Positions 9,856-19,491 are shown, numbered from the stretch's first letter. The stretch is 64,000 nt of DNA from an uncultured bacterium (GCA_937951485.1 CALEDJ010000029.1:103718-167717); one strand, 5' to 3'. The notes: generated by a model from the sequence alone, not told the origin. Translations and numbers: made by a program.

Positions 9856-11178
9856 ATGACGCGATGGGGCAGGCAGAATATGTTGTTTCGCAGAGGTGCA
9901 ATCGGTTGTTTCTTTGACGCGATCAGGGATCGTCTCACCCATTTCTTCACCAACTCCAGGAATACGCCCCAGTCCCGGGATGCAAACGGGGTTGCGTATG
10001 AGTCCTCAGTCCCTGCCGTCGAAGCGCGGATGAGCCGCAAAACGGGTGTGGACAGTGAAAGCCTTACCACAGCGATCGAGTGCGCGGGGGAAGCGGTGCT
10101 TATCACGGATGGGAACGGCGTAATTCTGTATGCAAACCCGGCGTTCACTGCGCAAACCGGCTATGCCCGAAAAGAGGTATTGGGCAAGACGCCGAAAATA
10201 CTGAAAAGCGGACTTCAGGGCGCCGCGTTCTACGCCAATCTCTGGGACACCATTCGTTCGGGAAAAACGTGGCGCGGCGAACTGGTGAATCGGCGCAAGG
10301 ACGGCGCGCTCTACGAGGTGGAACAGACCATTGCGCCGGTGAAAGATGGTTCGGGCGCAATCACCGGATACGTTTCCATCAAGCGGGACGTGACGGAACG
10401 GCGGCGCGTGGAGCGCGAGGTGGCCGAGCACCAATCCCGCATGCAGGCTTCTGCGCGGATGGCTGCGTTGGGGCTTGTAGCGGGAAACATCGCACACGAA
10501 ATCAAGAACCCGCTCACGGTCATCAGCGGCGACGCCGAACTGCTTGCGAGCATGTACAGCGCCGGCAAGTGGAATGAAAAAATCTGCCTGGAAGCAGCGG
10601 AGCGGCTTGTGCGCAATGCCGAGCGGCTGGAACGCATTGTGCGGGGGTTGATAAACCTTTCGCGGGAAGGCTCACGCGATCCCTTCCGTTGCGTCCCGAT
10701 GCGAACGCTGATGGAAGAGGCCATTGAGTTGTGCCGTCCAAGATTTGCCTTGAAGGGCGTGCGACTGGAGTGCCCCACACCAGGCCCGGATATGCGTGTG
10801 GAATGCCGTCCCACCCAGATTTCCCAGGCATTGCTGAACCTGCTTACCAACGCGTTGGATGCCGTGTCGCGGCTTCAGGACCCTTGGGTCTGCATAGAAT
10901 GCGCCGACGACGAGGATGCCGTCATCCTTGCTGTCAGCGACAGCGGCTGCGGCATTCCCGCGCCGGTCCGCGCAAACATTTTCAATGAGTTCTATACCAC
11001 CAAGAACGACGGCGCATCCTGCGGTCTGGGATTGAGCATTTCCCGCGCCATCGTGGAACAGCATAACGGGGCGTTGTTCCTGGACGAAGACGCGCCGCAC
11101 ACCCGCTTCGTCATGCGCTTGCCGAAGACACAAGCCAGGCCACTGAAATCAAACTCCTCCGAGGCATGTGCGCCGTAA
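9856..11178 (+). CDS. soluble PAS-domain sensor histidine kinase
   Basis: A 440-aa protein. Residues ~68-180 form a PAS domain ('AGEAVLITDGNGVILYANPAF', 'VLGKTPKILKSG', 'DGSGAITGYVSIKRDVTERR'). A short coiled linker leads to the HisKA helix with phospho-acceptor His214 in 'NIAHEIKNPL'. The HATPase_c domain follows with N box 'QALLNLLTNALDAV', G1 'VSDSGCGIP', F box 'FNEFYTTK' and G2 'GLGLSISRAIV'. No transmembrane segment is visible, so it senses a cytoplasmic signal or partner. No response regulator gene is adjacent, so the partner is elsewhere. GGAAAG precedes the ATG; a start at 10030 is possible. Confidence 0.9.
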   Translation: MTRWGRQNMLFRRGAIGCFFDAIRDRLTHFFTNSRNTPQSRDANGVAYESSVPAVEARMSRKTGVDSESLTTAIECAGEAVLITDGNGVILYANPAFTAQTGYARKEVLGKTPKILKSGLQGAAFYANLWDTIRSGKTWRGELVNRRKDGALYEVEQTIAPVKDGSGAITGYVSIKRDVTERRRVEREVAEHQSRMQASARMAALGLVAGNIAHEIKNPLTVISGDAELLASMYSAGKWNEKICLEAAERLVRNAERLERIVRGLINLSREGSRDPFRCVPMRTLMEEAIELCRPRFALKGVRLECPTPGPDMRVECRPTQISQALLNLLTNALDAVSRLQDPWVCIECADDEDAVILAVSDSGCGIPAPVRANIFNEFYTTKNDGASCGLGLSISRAIVEQHNGALFLDEDAPHTRFVMRLPKTQARPLKSNSSEACAP

Positions 11179-11182
11179 CGCT

Positions 11183-12133
11183 TCAGCGTTCAACGTCGAA
11201 CATGTGCATCAGTTCGGCCATGGCGCGGTTGATGGGGGCCGGTCCGGGATAGCGCACAAATTCCACATGACCGTCCATGAACAGCAGATTGCTGCCGCCC
11301 GGCACATGATTGAAATGGGACACGATACTGGCGACATTGTCCCACATGACGAAAATGCCGCTCTGGGCCTTGGCGCTCGCGGCGGGATTGTTGATATCGG
11401 TGATCAGGAAGCGCTCGATGCCTTCCCGCAGGCGATAGACCGTTGCGCTGGCGCCGCCGCCGTTGCCGTTGCCGGGTGAGACGCGCCGGTCGCTGTCCGT
11501 CACCGCCAGAAAGGCCGCGTAATCATTCGCGAGGAACGGGTCCCGATGCGATCGCATCATGTCTTCAATCATTTCCACGAACTGCGCGGGACCTTCGGTG
11601 TATTCCGGGGCAGGTTCGTTCAGCCCCAGGATTTGCGCCAGCAAACGCAATGCGCCGATGTCTTTCTTGGGAAACTCATCCTGCACCCGGTCAAAAACAT
11701 AGGACGCATAGGTATAACTGGCGTCAATCCCCTCCACGCCTTCCTGGCGGTTGCCGTCTATGCGCAGCGTCAGCGTGAGATTGCCGTCGGCGTCACGGAA
11801 ATCATTGATGCTGTCCATCGGGTCGGAGGGACAGAACACGATGGCGGGGTCGGTCAGGTATTCGGGGTATATTGCCGAGACCAGCGGCCCGAAGGCGATG
11901 CAGGGCCGTGGCCCGCAACCCAATTCCACCTGCGACGGCGGGAACCGTTCCCCAGGCGATTCCCCCGAATACATTTTGAAGATCAGCCCCCATTGTTTCA
12001 GGTTGTTCGCGCAGGAAGCGCGCCGCGCCGCTTCGCGCGCGCGCGCCAGCGCGGGCAGCAGAATCGCGGCCAGAATCGCGATGATGGCAATCACGACCAG
12101 CAGTTCAATCAACGTGAAACCCTGCTTCTTCAT
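11183..12133 (-). CDS. type II pseudopilin-like protein with H-x9-DG C-terminus (PulG/DUF1559-like)
   Basis: A 316-aa protein starting at ATG 12133 with a perfect AGGAGGT upstream. The N-terminus carries the prepilin peptidase/methylation site '[10 protein letters not shown]' and a hydrophobic helix ending '[16 protein letters not shown]', followed by '[10 protein letters not shown]'. The C-terminus has the H-x9-DG motif '[17 protein letters not shown]'. Such proteins are abundant in Planctomycetes, Verrucomicrobia and related groups. They are probably assembled at the cell surface by a type II secretion/pilus machine, but their role is unknown. It is followed on the upstream side by a paralogue with the same architecture 56 bp away. 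Confidence 0.9.
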   Translation of the reverse strand: MKKQGFTLIELLVVIAIIAILAAILLPALARAREAARRASCANNLKQWGLIFKMYSGESPGERFPPSQVELGCGPRPCIAFGPLVSAIYPEYLTDPAIVFCPSDPMDSINDFRDADGNLTLTLRIDGNRQEGVEGIDASYTYASYVFDRVQDEFPKKDIGALRLLAQILGLNEPAPEYTEGPAQFVEMIEDMMRSHRDPFLANDYAAFLAVTDSDRRVSPGNGNGGGASATVYRLREGIERFLITDINNPAASAKAQSGIFVMWDNVASIVSHFNHVPGGSNLLFMDGHVEFVRYPGPAPINRAMAELMHMFDVER

Positions 12134-12189
12134 TTGATCTACCTCCTGTTGCGTTTTCGAACTATCAGTCCCGTCCGGTGTTTTCGTCG

Positions 12190-13161
12190 TCAATCTCCCG
12201 AAAAAACCCCGGTCATCTTGGCAAGTGTCCGTCCGGCGGGCGGCTTGCCCGGATAACGAAGAAACGCCACGTGGCCGTCCATGTACAGCACGTTGGCCCC
12301 GCCCGGCGCATGGTTGAAATCCCTGACGTTCGTCCGAATATGGTCCCAGACAATATAGATTTCGCTTTGGGCGCGCGCAGATGCGGCGGGATTGTTGATG
12401 TCGGTGATCAGGAACCGCTCGATGCCTTCGCGCAATCGGTACACGACTTCGCCGCCGGCGTTTCCGTTATATCCCTGCGGTCCGGTGTAGTTCGGATCTT
12501 CGTAGTACGGCAGGCGGCGATCATCGTCTGCCGCCCGCTTGAAGGCATCCGGACCTTGAAAAGCGGCGCTGGTCAATGCCCGGATCATTTCTTCCATCAC
12601 CTGCACATACTGCGCGGGACCCGGTTCTTCGGGATTCTCGATATGGTAACCCATGGCCGCAATGAGCAGCGCCAGGGCGCCGAGGTCCTTTTTGGGGAAC
12701 TCATCCCCGCAGCGGTCGAAGACGAACTGGGCATACACATAACTGGCGTCAATGGCCTGTACATAGTCGCGTCGTCCCGGGCGGTCCTTGATCCCGAAGC
12801 GAATCATTCCATCCACATCCGGAAACATGTCCAATCGGTCCCCGGCGTCTGATGGACAGAACAGAATTGCGGGATCGGTCAGATATTCCGGATACACCGC
12901 GTTAAACTCAGGCATGAAGGCGATGCAGATGTAATCCGATCCGCAGCCCATTTCCAACTGCATGGGGGGATACTTCCCGCCGCCCGACTCGCCGCTGTAC
13001 ATTTTCAGCAACAACCCCCATTGCTTCAGGTTGTTTGCGCATGAGGCGCGCCGGGCCGCCTCGCGCGCCCGCGACAGCGCCGGCAGGAGAATGGCTGCCA
13101 GGATCGCGATAATGGCAATCACGACCAGCAACTCGATCAGCGTGAATCCGCGTCTTGCCAT
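12190..13161 (-). CDS. type II pseudopilin-like protein, paralogue of the neighbour
   Basis: A 323-aa protein with the same plan as its downstream neighbour: N-terminal '[18 protein letters not shown]', '[17 protein letters not shown]', shared internal '[17 protein letters not shown]', '[16 protein letters not shown]', '[11 protein letters not shown]' and '[20 protein letters not shown]', ending '[17 protein letters not shown]'. The two are a tandem duplication. The start at 13161 has GGAGAGC upstream. AT-rich sequence just upstream (13200-13320) could hold the promoter. Function as for other H-x9-DG proteins: surface, type II-secretion dependent, otherwise unknown. Confidence 0.9.
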   Translation of the reverse strand: MARRGFTLIELLVVIAIIAILAAILLPALSRAREAARRASCANNLKQWGLLLKMYSGESGGGKYPPMQLEMGCGSDYICIAFMPEFNAVYPEYLTDPAILFCPSDAGDRLDMFPDVDGMIRFGIKDRPGRRDYVQAIDASYVYAQFVFDRCGDEFPKKDLGALALLIAAMGYHIENPEEPGPAQYVQVMEEMIRALTSAAFQGPDAFKRAADDDRRLPYYEDPNYTGPQGYNGNAGGEVVYRLREGIERFLITDINNPAASARAQSEIYIVWDHIRTNVRDFNHAPGGANVLYMDGHVAFLRYPGKPPAGRTLAKMTGVFSGD

Positions 13162-13396
13162 GACCCGCTCTCCGTGACTATGCCCCGCCTTCGTTCATTG
13201 GTACAACCAATATGATAACAGCAGATAATCATTTTGTCAATGTATCCTTAGCATAAGATATTGGTTGAATCAATTTAGTTCTGTCGGGGTGATTGACAAA
13301 GATTCAGTGATTGTTTCAGTCGGCTGAAATGTTGCGAGATCTGTTACATTTACATTTAAGCCGAATGGCGTGCAGCGGGGAATGTTGTGTTTTTTT

Positions 13397-13533
13397 ACAT
13401 GCCCCGGCGCTCCGCGCCACCCCCTTCCAAGGGGGATTGGGAACACATGCCCCGGCGCTCCGCGCCACCCCCTTCCAAGGGGGATTGGGAACACATGCCC
13501 CGGCGCTCCGCGCCACCCCCTTCCAAGGGGGAT
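13397..13533. repeat. three tandem copies of a 48-bp palindromic repeat
   Basis: Units begin at 13397, 13445 and 13493; the third is cut at ~13533. Each contains CCCCGGCGCTCCGCGCCA followed by the palindrome CCCCCTTCCAAGGGGG. Related single copies are seen at 50778-50814 (inverted) and, more divergent, at 62255-62292, so this is a dispersed REP-like family. Confidence 0.85.
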
Positions 13534-13730
13534 GTAAAAGGCCATATAGTGCACCCCGACAGTCCATGCCATTCCGCTGAAGTGTTACAGAGATTTCAAA
13601 TTTCAGATTTGAAATCACAGCCATCGCAAAGGCCTTGATTTTCCCTTGTATATTCTTTGTTTTCCTCGCCTGAATGATCGCTCAAGGACATCAGGTGTGC
13701 AGCGTTTTTTACAGCGCCTGTGCTGCCCGC

Positions 13731-13898
13731 AACCCAGTCCACGTCATTGCGAACCCAGTCCACGTCATTGCGAATCCAGTCCACGTCATTGCGAATCCAG
13801 TCCACGTCATTGCGAATCCAGTCCACGTTATTGCGAATCCAGTCCACGTCATTGCGAACCCAGTCCACGTCATTGCGAACCCAGTCCACGTCATTGCG
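13731..13898. repeat. eight tandem copies of a 21-bp repeat
   Basis: Eight contiguous 21-bp units of the form AA(C/T)CCAGTCC-ACGTCATTGCG. Variation is limited to AAC/AAT at the third base and one C-to-T change in unit 5. The array runs directly into a REP-like tail (GAAGCAATCT at ~13906). Confidence 0.95.
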
Positions 13899-14140
13899 TG
13901 TCAAACGAAGCAATCTGAAACAAGGGCGGCCTCATGATGTCCGAGATTGCTTGTATGTTCCTCTTGCGGCGTATTTGCGTAGCGAAAGTCGTCACAGCAG
14001 CAGTTTTCTTCGCTTCGCCCGCAATGACGAGGATTTGCGGTCGGCTGGTAAATTCAGGATTGTTGTGTTGCCAAGCAAGTGCGTTTTCTTTCTTTTTTGA
14101 ATCGCCGCCGAAGGCGGTGGGGAACTCGCAATGACGACAA
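13889..14140. repeat. REP-like elements of the CGTCATTGCG / GAAGCAATCT type
   Basis: A forward copy 'CGTCATTGCG...CGAAGCAATCT' ends near 13915. An inverted copy runs from 'GAGATTGCTT' (13942) to 'TTCGCTTCGCCCGCAATGACGA' parts near 14010-14032. A third partial copy, 'CTCGCAATGACGA', is at about 14126-14138. This type of imperfect palindrome is a common dispersed bacterial repeat. The 21-bp array appears to be an expansion of its first arm. Confidence 0.65.
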
Positions 14141-14334
14141 GGACGTGTTATGTGTGCTGATTCCAAAGGTTACGCCAGTTGGCAGAATGTCAGGAAATTT
14201 CAGATTTGAAGACCGCGTGACTCGGGCAATGGTGATTGTCGTCGCCTGCATGTTATACTGCGGCGATCAAGCGCCGTTGTTCCCGGCGCGGTGTGCATCT
14301 TTTCCACGCAACCCAAACCATGAGGGCGATCACC

Positions 14335-16233
14335 ATGAGTTTTCCAATTGATGTCGGCCAGTACAAGCCGGTGGCGATTGATCCGTTCAAAGGGGTCATT
14401 ACGCCGGAACAGCGTCAACAGTTGCTCACGAACATCCAGGTGGTGCGGGACACGATCATTTTCTTTACGGCGGCGGCGGGGGTGAAGGGGCTGGGGGGCC
14501 ATACGGGCGGCGCGTACAGCATCGTTCCGGAGGTGTTGATCGCCGACAGTTTCATGAGGGGCGCCGACAGGGTCTATCCGGTCTATTTCGATGAAGCGGG
14601 CCACCGCGTGGCGATTCAATACGCCATGGCGGCGTTCAACGGCGAGATGCCGTTTGAGAAACTGCTGCAATACCGCGCGGCCGATGAGGGATTGTATGGC
14701 CATCCGGAACTGGACCCGGCGCTTGGCATCAAGTTCGCCTCCGGTCGCCTCGGCCACCTCTGGCCGTTCGTCAACGGGGTGGCCCTCGCCAATCGCGACA
14801 AGGTGGTTTTCCTGTTCGGCTCCGACGGTTCGCAGCAGGAAGGGGACGACGCCGAGGCGGCGCGGCTCGCGGTGGCGCAGCGGATTAATGTTAAACTCTG
14901 CATTGACGACAACAATGTGACGATCTCCGGCCACCCCTCGGAATATCTGCCGGGCTTCAACGTGGCGAAAACACTGGAGGGGCACGGCCTGCGCGTGGAT
15001 GTCGGCCAGGGCGAGGATTTCGACAGTCTCTTCGCGCGCATGGTGAAAGCGGTGCAGACGCCCGGGCCGGTCGCGTTGGTGAACCGGCGCCCCATGGCGC
15101 CGGGCGTGCCGGGCATTGAAGGCAGCCACGCGGGCCATGATGTCATCGCCAAACAGCCCGCGATTGACTACCTCACCCAACGCGGCCTGACGGAAGCGGT
15201 GGAATATATCAACAGCATCGGGAAACCGAAAGACGGCCGGGTTTACAAGGGTTCTTCCAAGGAAACCGCCAGCAACCGCACGGAATTCGGGGTGATTGTG
15301 AACGGCATTCTCGACGCCATGCCGGAATCCGAGCGCATGGCGCGCGTGCTGGTGGTGGACTCCGACCTCGAAGGGTCCACCGGCCTGAAGGGCATCCGTG
15401 TCGCGCATCCCGAAGTTTTCATCAACGGCGGCGTGCAGGAGCGCGGCAATTTTTCCGCCGCCGCCGGATTCGGTTTTGAGAAGGGCAGACAGGGCATCTT
15501 CAGCACCTTCTCCGCCTTCCTGGAGATGATCATCTCCGAAGCGACCATGGCGCGGCTCAACGGGGCCAATGTCATCTGCCATTTCTCGCATGCGGGGGTG
15601 GACGATATGGCCGACAACACCTGCCATTACGGCGTGAATATCTTTCTGGCGGACAGCGGCCTCCCGGAAGGCGACAGAACGCGGCTCTACTTTGCGGCCG
15701 ATGCCCTGCAACTCAAGCGCCTGGTGCATGCCATCTGGGATGATCCCGGCATGCGGTTCGTTTTTACGACGCGAAGCAAGGTGCCGTTCATTTTGAACGA
15801 GGACGGGTCCCAACGCTACGGCGGTGATTATCAGTTTATTCCGGGGAAGGACGAAGTCATCCGGGAAGGATCGGCGGGATATGTCATTTCCTATGGGGAT
15901 ATCCTCTATCGCGCGCTGGATGCCGTCGAGCGGGCCCGCGAAGAGGGACTGAACGTCGGCCTGATCAACAAGCCCACGCTCAATGTGGTGGATGAGGCCA
16001 TGATGGCGAAGATCGGAAAAACGCCGTTTGTGCTCGTGGTTGAAGCGCAGAATCGCCTCACCGGCCTTGGATCGCGCTTCGGGTCCTGGCTGCTGGAGCG
16101 CGGTCATGCCCCCCGATACGCCTGGCTCGCCGTCACCCGGCCCGGCCACGGCGGTCTTGGCGAACATGTATTCCATCAGGGCATTGACCCCGACAGTATT
16201 CTGAGCAAAATCAAGAGCATGGCGCGCGACTAG
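14335..16233 (+). CDS. tkt: transketolase (thiamine diphosphate enzyme)
   Basis: A 632-aa protein covering all three transketolase domains. Residues ~40-60 hold 'VKGLGGHTGGAYSI'. The ThDP-binding region is 'LFGSDGSQQEGDDAEA...INVKLCIDDNNVTISG' (GDG...NN type). The pyrimidine domain has 'DSDLEGSTGL', 'GVQERGNFSAAAGFGFEKG' and 'CHFSHAGVDDMADNTCHYG'. The C-terminal domain is 'LNVGLINKPTLNVVDEAMM'. It moves two-carbon units between sugar phosphates in the pentose phosphate pathway. ATG 14335 is used, with GAGG 11 nt upstream; an in-frame ATG at 14320 is possible. It appears monocistronic. Confidence 0.9.
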   Translation: MSFPIDVGQYKPVAIDPFKGVITPEQRQQLLTNIQVVRDTIIFFTAAAGVKGLGGHTGGAYSIVPEVLIADSFMRGADRVYPVYFDEAGHRVAIQYAMAAFNGEMPFEKLLQYRAADEGLYGHPELDPALGIKFASGRLGHLWPFVNGVALANRDKVVFLFGSDGSQQEGDDAEAARLAVAQRINVKLCIDDNNVTISGHPSEYLPGFNVAKTLEGHGLRVDVGQGEDFDSLFARMVKAVQTPGPVALVNRRPMAPGVPGIEGSHAGHDVIAKQPAIDYLTQRGLTEAVEYINSIGKPKDGRVYKGSSKETASNRTEFGVIVNGILDAMPESERMARVLVVDSDLEGSTGLKGIRVAHPEVFINGGVQERGNFSAAAGFGFEKGRQGIFSTFSAFLEMIISEATMARLNGANVICHFSHAGVDDMADNTCHYGVNIFLADSGLPEGDRTRLYFAADALQLKRLVHAIWDDPGMRFVFTTRSKVPFILNEDGSQRYGGDYQFIPGKDEVIREGSAGYVISYGDILYRALDAVERAREEGLNVGLINKPTLNVVDEAMMAKIGKTPFVLVVEAQNRLTGLGSRFGSWLLERGHAPRYAWLAVTRPGHGGLGEHVFHQGIDPDSILSKIKSMARD

Positions 16234-16346
16234 GGCCGTCAACATGCTATTGTGATGGCGCCGGCAAAGCGCGCATGTTCTGTAAGGTGTTTTGTATCGT
16301 GTCCGGACAGGTCCATTGTTGCGGCATATACGATGGGAGGTTTGCC

Positions 16347-17798
16347 ATGATGCGGTCAGGGTTTTCTGCATGGGCGCAGTCGGCATTCTGTTGCGCCGTG
16401 GTGCCTTTGGTGCTGGCTGCGGCGCCGGCCAAAGGGGATGCGCTTTCGCCCACGGACTGGTTTCGAGACGCAGGCTTCGGCGTGTTCGTGCATTACCTGG
16501 AATCCCTCCAGAACAATCCTGAGAAAGTGCACAGCCTGGGGAAATGCACTTCGTGGGATGAGTGCGTGCGGGATTTCGATACGGAACGTTTCGCCGATGC
16601 CATGGCCGAGGCAGGGGCGGGCTATGTGATTTTCACGGCCATGCAAATCACCCGCCATATGATTGCGCCGAATGCAACCTTTGACAGAATTTCCGGATAC
16701 GGGCCGGGAGAAGCCTGCGCCACGCGGGACCTTATTGAAGACCTCCATGCATCCCTCAGCAAACGAAAAATCCCCTTGATGATTTACTGGACCGGCGACG
16801 GGCCGCGCGGGGATGACCGGGCCGGAAAGGCGTTCGGGTGCGGCAGCCCTGTCAGTCGTGCGTTCGTGCAGAAATGGGCCGATGTTTTCCGGGAATACGG
16901 GGAACGGTACGGCGAGAAAATCGCCGGCGTCTGGACGGACGGCTGCTATGAGGGCATCGGATATGACGAAGAGAAACTCGCCATCCTTGCGGCGGGGCTT
17001 CGCGCAGGAAACCCCAAGCGTATCATAGCGATGAATTCCGGCGTCGGAGACGAGGTCCGCCCCCACTTCTCAGGGGAGGACTATACCTGTGGTGAACAGA
17101 ATCGTTTTTTTGAGGTTCCACCCCAGCGTTTCATCGAAGGCAAGCAGTGGCATATTCTGTCCTTCCTGAGCGGCACCGCATGGGCCGAACCGGGCACGGG
17201 TTACAGCAAGAACGAATTGGCGGATTATGTCTGGGCGGTGCATCAGCGCGGCGGGGTGGTTTCGATTGATGTGGCGCTGTTTCGGGACGGATCGCTGGAC
17301 AGGTCGCAGATGGAGATGCTCAAAGCGGTGCGCCGCGCGCTTCGCGAAGATGCCGTGCGCCCGCCGGTGCCCCCGGGCAACCTCGCCTATCGGCGGCAGG
17401 CCAGATTGTTGAGCCTGGATGGCGGCCGTCCGTTGGAAGTCAACAGCGGCATCCACCATGCCCGGCTGGGTGTGGACGGGAACCCCGACACGTTTGCCCA
17501 AGCCGGCGGCGAGTGGCCGTGGACGTATGAGGTGGATCTTGTGGATACGGTGCGGATACGCCGGGTGAAAATTGTGTTTGGTCCGGGCTATGCCACGCAT
17601 TTTGCGTTGCGTGTTTCCGCCGACGGGACGTCGTGGGAAACCGTCGTAGAAGAAACCGGCCATAACGGCGCACCGTGGGAAGCGATTCTTGATGGGGTGG
17701 TCGCGCGGCATGTGCGGGTGTGCGGCATAAAGCCGGATGGTCCGGGCCAGGTCGGCACCCAGATGTCCGTCGCCTCGCTGGAAGTCTATGCGGAGTAG
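16347..17798 (+). CDS. secreted GH29 (alpha-L-fucosidase)-like protein with C-terminal F5/8-type domain
   Basis: A 483-aa protein. ATG 16347 follows GGGAGG; the N-terminus is a Sec signal peptide ending near 'LAAAPAKGDA'. Residues ~30-330 resemble a GH29 barrel: 'WFRDAGFGVFVHYLESL' (the usual 'WFxxAKFGIFxHWG'), 'AGAGYVIFTAMQITRH', and 'GVWTDGCYEG' with Asp198 at the nucleophile position. The last ~120 residues ('VNSGIHHARLGVDGNPDTFAQ' to 'VASLEVYAE') look like a discoidin/F5/8 type C carbohydrate-binding domain. Probably an exported glycoside hydrolase; fucosidase specificity is not proven because the family's usual 'KHHDGF' block is altered to 'TAMQITRH'. Confidence 0.75.
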   Translation: MMRSGFSAWAQSAFCCAVVPLVLAAAPAKGDALSPTDWFRDAGFGVFVHYLESLQNNPEKVHSLGKCTSWDECVRDFDTERFADAMAEAGAGYVIFTAMQITRHMIAPNATFDRISGYGPGEACATRDLIEDLHASLSKRKIPLMIYWTGDGPRGDDRAGKAFGCGSPVSRAFVQKWADVFREYGERYGEKIAGVWTDGCYEGIGYDEEKLAILAAGLRAGNPKRIIAMNSGVGDEVRPHFSGEDYTCGEQNRFFEVPPQRFIEGKQWHILSFLSGTAWAEPGTGYSKNELADYVWAVHQRGGVVSIDVALFRDGSLDRSQMEMLKAVRRALREDAVRPPVPPGNLAYRRQARLLSLDGGRPLEVNSGIHHARLGVDGNPDTFAQAGGEWPWTYEVDLVDTVRIRRVKIVFGPGYATHFALRVSADGTSWETVVEETGHNGAPWEAILDGVVARHVRVCGIKPDGPGQVGTQMSVASLEVYAE

Positions 17799-17972
17799 CC
17801 GGTGAATTTCCGGCGTCATGGGTCAAAGGGACGGCGACATCGGTTGCGGTCCGGTTTGAAACGATTTTAGAATAGGGTAATGTTTTTTTCCCGGGCGGCA
17901 TGATTGAGGCCGGGCGCGGGCATAAACGCAGCGTTCCCGAGTGTTTATGAGGGCGCCGGTGAAGGGTGAGCG

Positions 17973-18863
17973 GTGAAACTGGCGGATTTGTACAAGGAAC
18001 AGGGGCTGGTCGTTTCCTTTGAATTGTTTCCCCCGAAGAAATGGCGGGGAATGGCAAACCTCTTTGAGCATTTCAATGAATTGGCCGCATGCCGTCCGTC
18101 TTTTGTCACGTGCACCTACGGGGCGGGCGGCAGCACCAGCACCCGTACGCTGGAAGTGCTGGAGTGGATACGCGGCGACTATCCGAAAATCCCGGTGGCC
18201 CTGCATCTCACTTGCGGCGGCGCCACGGTCGAGGAGTTGAAGGGGTTCGTGCGGCAGGCGGTGGACCGGGGGGCGTGCGGCATTGTCGCGCTGCGTGGCG
18301 ACGCTCCCGCTGGTGAAAACTTTGCACCGACCCCCGGCGGGCTGCGCCATGCCAACGAGTTGGTCGCACTGGTCCGCGCCACGTATCCGGATTTGACCAT
18401 TCTGGTGGCGGGATATCCGGAGGTGCATCCCGAAGCGCCCAGCCCCGAAGCGGACCTGGAGAACCTGAAGCGCAAGGTGGACGCGGGCGCGGATGTGGTC
18501 CTCACGCAGTTGTTCTATGACAATGCGCTGTATTTCCGATTCCGCGATCGCTGTGAGAAAGCGGGCATACGGGCGCCCATCGTGCCGGGCATTCTGCCGG
18601 TGACCAATCTTGCCCAGGTCAAGCGGATCACGGGCCTGTGCGGAGCGACGCTGCCGCAACGGCTCACCCAACGCCTGGAAACGTACAACAATGATGAAGA
18701 AGGGCAATTCGCGGTGGGGGTGTATTACGCCACGCGGCAGGTGGAGGAACTGGTGGAGCAGGGCGCGCCCGGCATCCATTTCTATGTGCTCAACAAATCG
18801 CGCGCCGCCGCGCTGATCTGCCGCGCGCTGACGCTTGACCGTTTCGCTCCGGTGCTGTCCTGA
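17973..18863 (+). CDS. metF: 5,10-methylenetetrahydrofolate reductase
   Basis: A 296-aa protein with the MTHFR barrel: 'VSFELFPPK' at the start of strand 1 (the conserved Glu), 'SFVTCTYGAGGSTS', 'ALHLTCGGATVEEL', 'ALRGDAPAGE', 'GYPEVHPEAPS', 'KVDAGADVVLTQLFYDNALYF', 'PIVPGILPVTN' and 'GAPGIHFYVLNKS'. It reduces methylene-THF to methyl-THF with FAD for methionine synthesis. The start is GTG 17973 preceded by a GAGCG-type weak site; length fits the bacterial enzyme. It is convergent with the downstream Mpo1-like gene. Confidence 0.95.
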   Translation: MKLADLYKEQGLVVSFELFPPKKWRGMANLFEHFNELAACRPSFVTCTYGAGGSTSTRTLEVLEWIRGDYPKIPVALHLTCGGATVEELKGFVRQAVDRGACGIVALRGDAPAGENFAPTPGGLRHANELVALVRATYPDLTILVAGYPEVHPEAPSPEADLENLKRKVDAGADVVLTQLFYDNALYFRFRDRCEKAGIRAPIVPGILPVTNLAQVKRITGLCGATLPQRLTQRLETYNNDEEGQFAVGVYYATRQVEELVEQGAPGIHFYVLNKSRAAALICRALTLDRFAPVLS

Positions 18864-18872
18864 TCGGCGCTT

Positions 18873-19412
18873 CTATTTGCCTGCCGGAACGCCCTCCGCG
18901 ACGCCGCGCGACGCCGCTTCCAGCCGCTTTACTTCTGCATGCAGTTCCTGCTTGAATCCCAGCAGGAAATAGACTTCGGCCACCATGAAAATGGGGCCGA
19001 TGAACATCTGGAACAGGTTGTCGGTAAGCGCCGGGCGGCGCTTTTCAAACATTCCGTGGCCGATCAACTGAAAAATCCAGCCCCCGACGAAAAAAATGAG
19101 GAACAGCGCCATGCCCGCGCCATAGGGCCACTGCGCCGCAAGATGTGCGGCATAGAGCACCGGGACAATGAACAAGGTCATGCCGATCGCCAGCGCCGCA
19201 TCCAGGGCGTAATAATACGCCAGCACTATCGCCACAAACACCATGGCGGCGGTGATGCCGTATCCGCCGATTTCCACGGAGATCCATCCCATCGGGATCA
19301 GTATCGAGAAAATGATGGACGGAATGCCGATAAAGTGGGTGGCTTTGTTCCACGGGTTCTTGTGATAGGCCTCATAGAACGACATCTGATCGGCGATGCT
19401 TTTCATGGTCAT
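18873..19412 (-). CDS. Mpo1-like (DUF962) membrane protein
   Basis: A 179-aa protein with the family opening 'MSFYEAYHKNPWNKATHFIGIP' and four to five hydrophobic helices: ~26-50, ~55-80, ~80-105 and later 'ALFLIFFVGGWIFQLIGHGMFEKRRPAL'. His residues in 'THFIGIP', 'AAHLAA' and 'IGHGMFEKRRPA' fit the iron-binding set known for yeast Mpo1 (2-hydroxy fatty acid dioxygenase). The bacterial role is not established. GGAG precedes both candidate ATGs (19412, 19406). Confidence 0.8.
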   Translation of the reverse strand: MTMKSIADQMSFYEAYHKNPWNKATHFIGIPSIIFSILIPMGWISVEIGGYGITAAMVFVAIVLAYYYALDAALAIGMTLFIVPVLYAAHLAAQWPYGAGMALFLIFFVGGWIFQLIGHGMFEKRRPALTDNLFQMFIGPIFMVAEVYFLLGFKQELHAEVKRLEAASRGVAEGVPAGK

Positions 19413-19491
19413 GATCTCCGCAAGTGTTTCCGGGTTCCGCAGTTTTCTTTGCTTGAAAGAACACTGGGCGCAACCGGGAACATTCCCGCGA

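Larger units (their letters stand above)
13162..14334. other. gene-free, repeat-rich intergenic region
   Basis: About 1.17 kb with no supportable gene. The first ~200 bases are AT-rich and probably hold the promoter of the leftward pseudopilin pair. Then come three 48-bp repeats, eight 21-bp repeats and several REP-like 'CGTCATTGCG...GAAGCAATCT' pieces in both orientations. Open frames here (for example repeated HVIANPV or FAMTWTG) are only the consequence of a repeat length divisible by three. Confidence 0.8.

Noticed and set aside
13731..13898. Possible CRISPR array
   Set aside because: Units are contiguous 21-bp copies without unique spacers, and no cas genes are present.
13646..13937. 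Repetitive small proteins (HVIANPV, HCESSPR, TWTGFAM repeats)
   Set aside because: They only reflect a 21-bp tandem repeat read in different frames; no RBS or signal sequence.
14200..16386. 728-codon open frame antisense to transketolase
   Set aside because: It covers the transketolase gene, which is unambiguous. The antisense product is His/Arg-rich low-complexity, a common effect of high GC.
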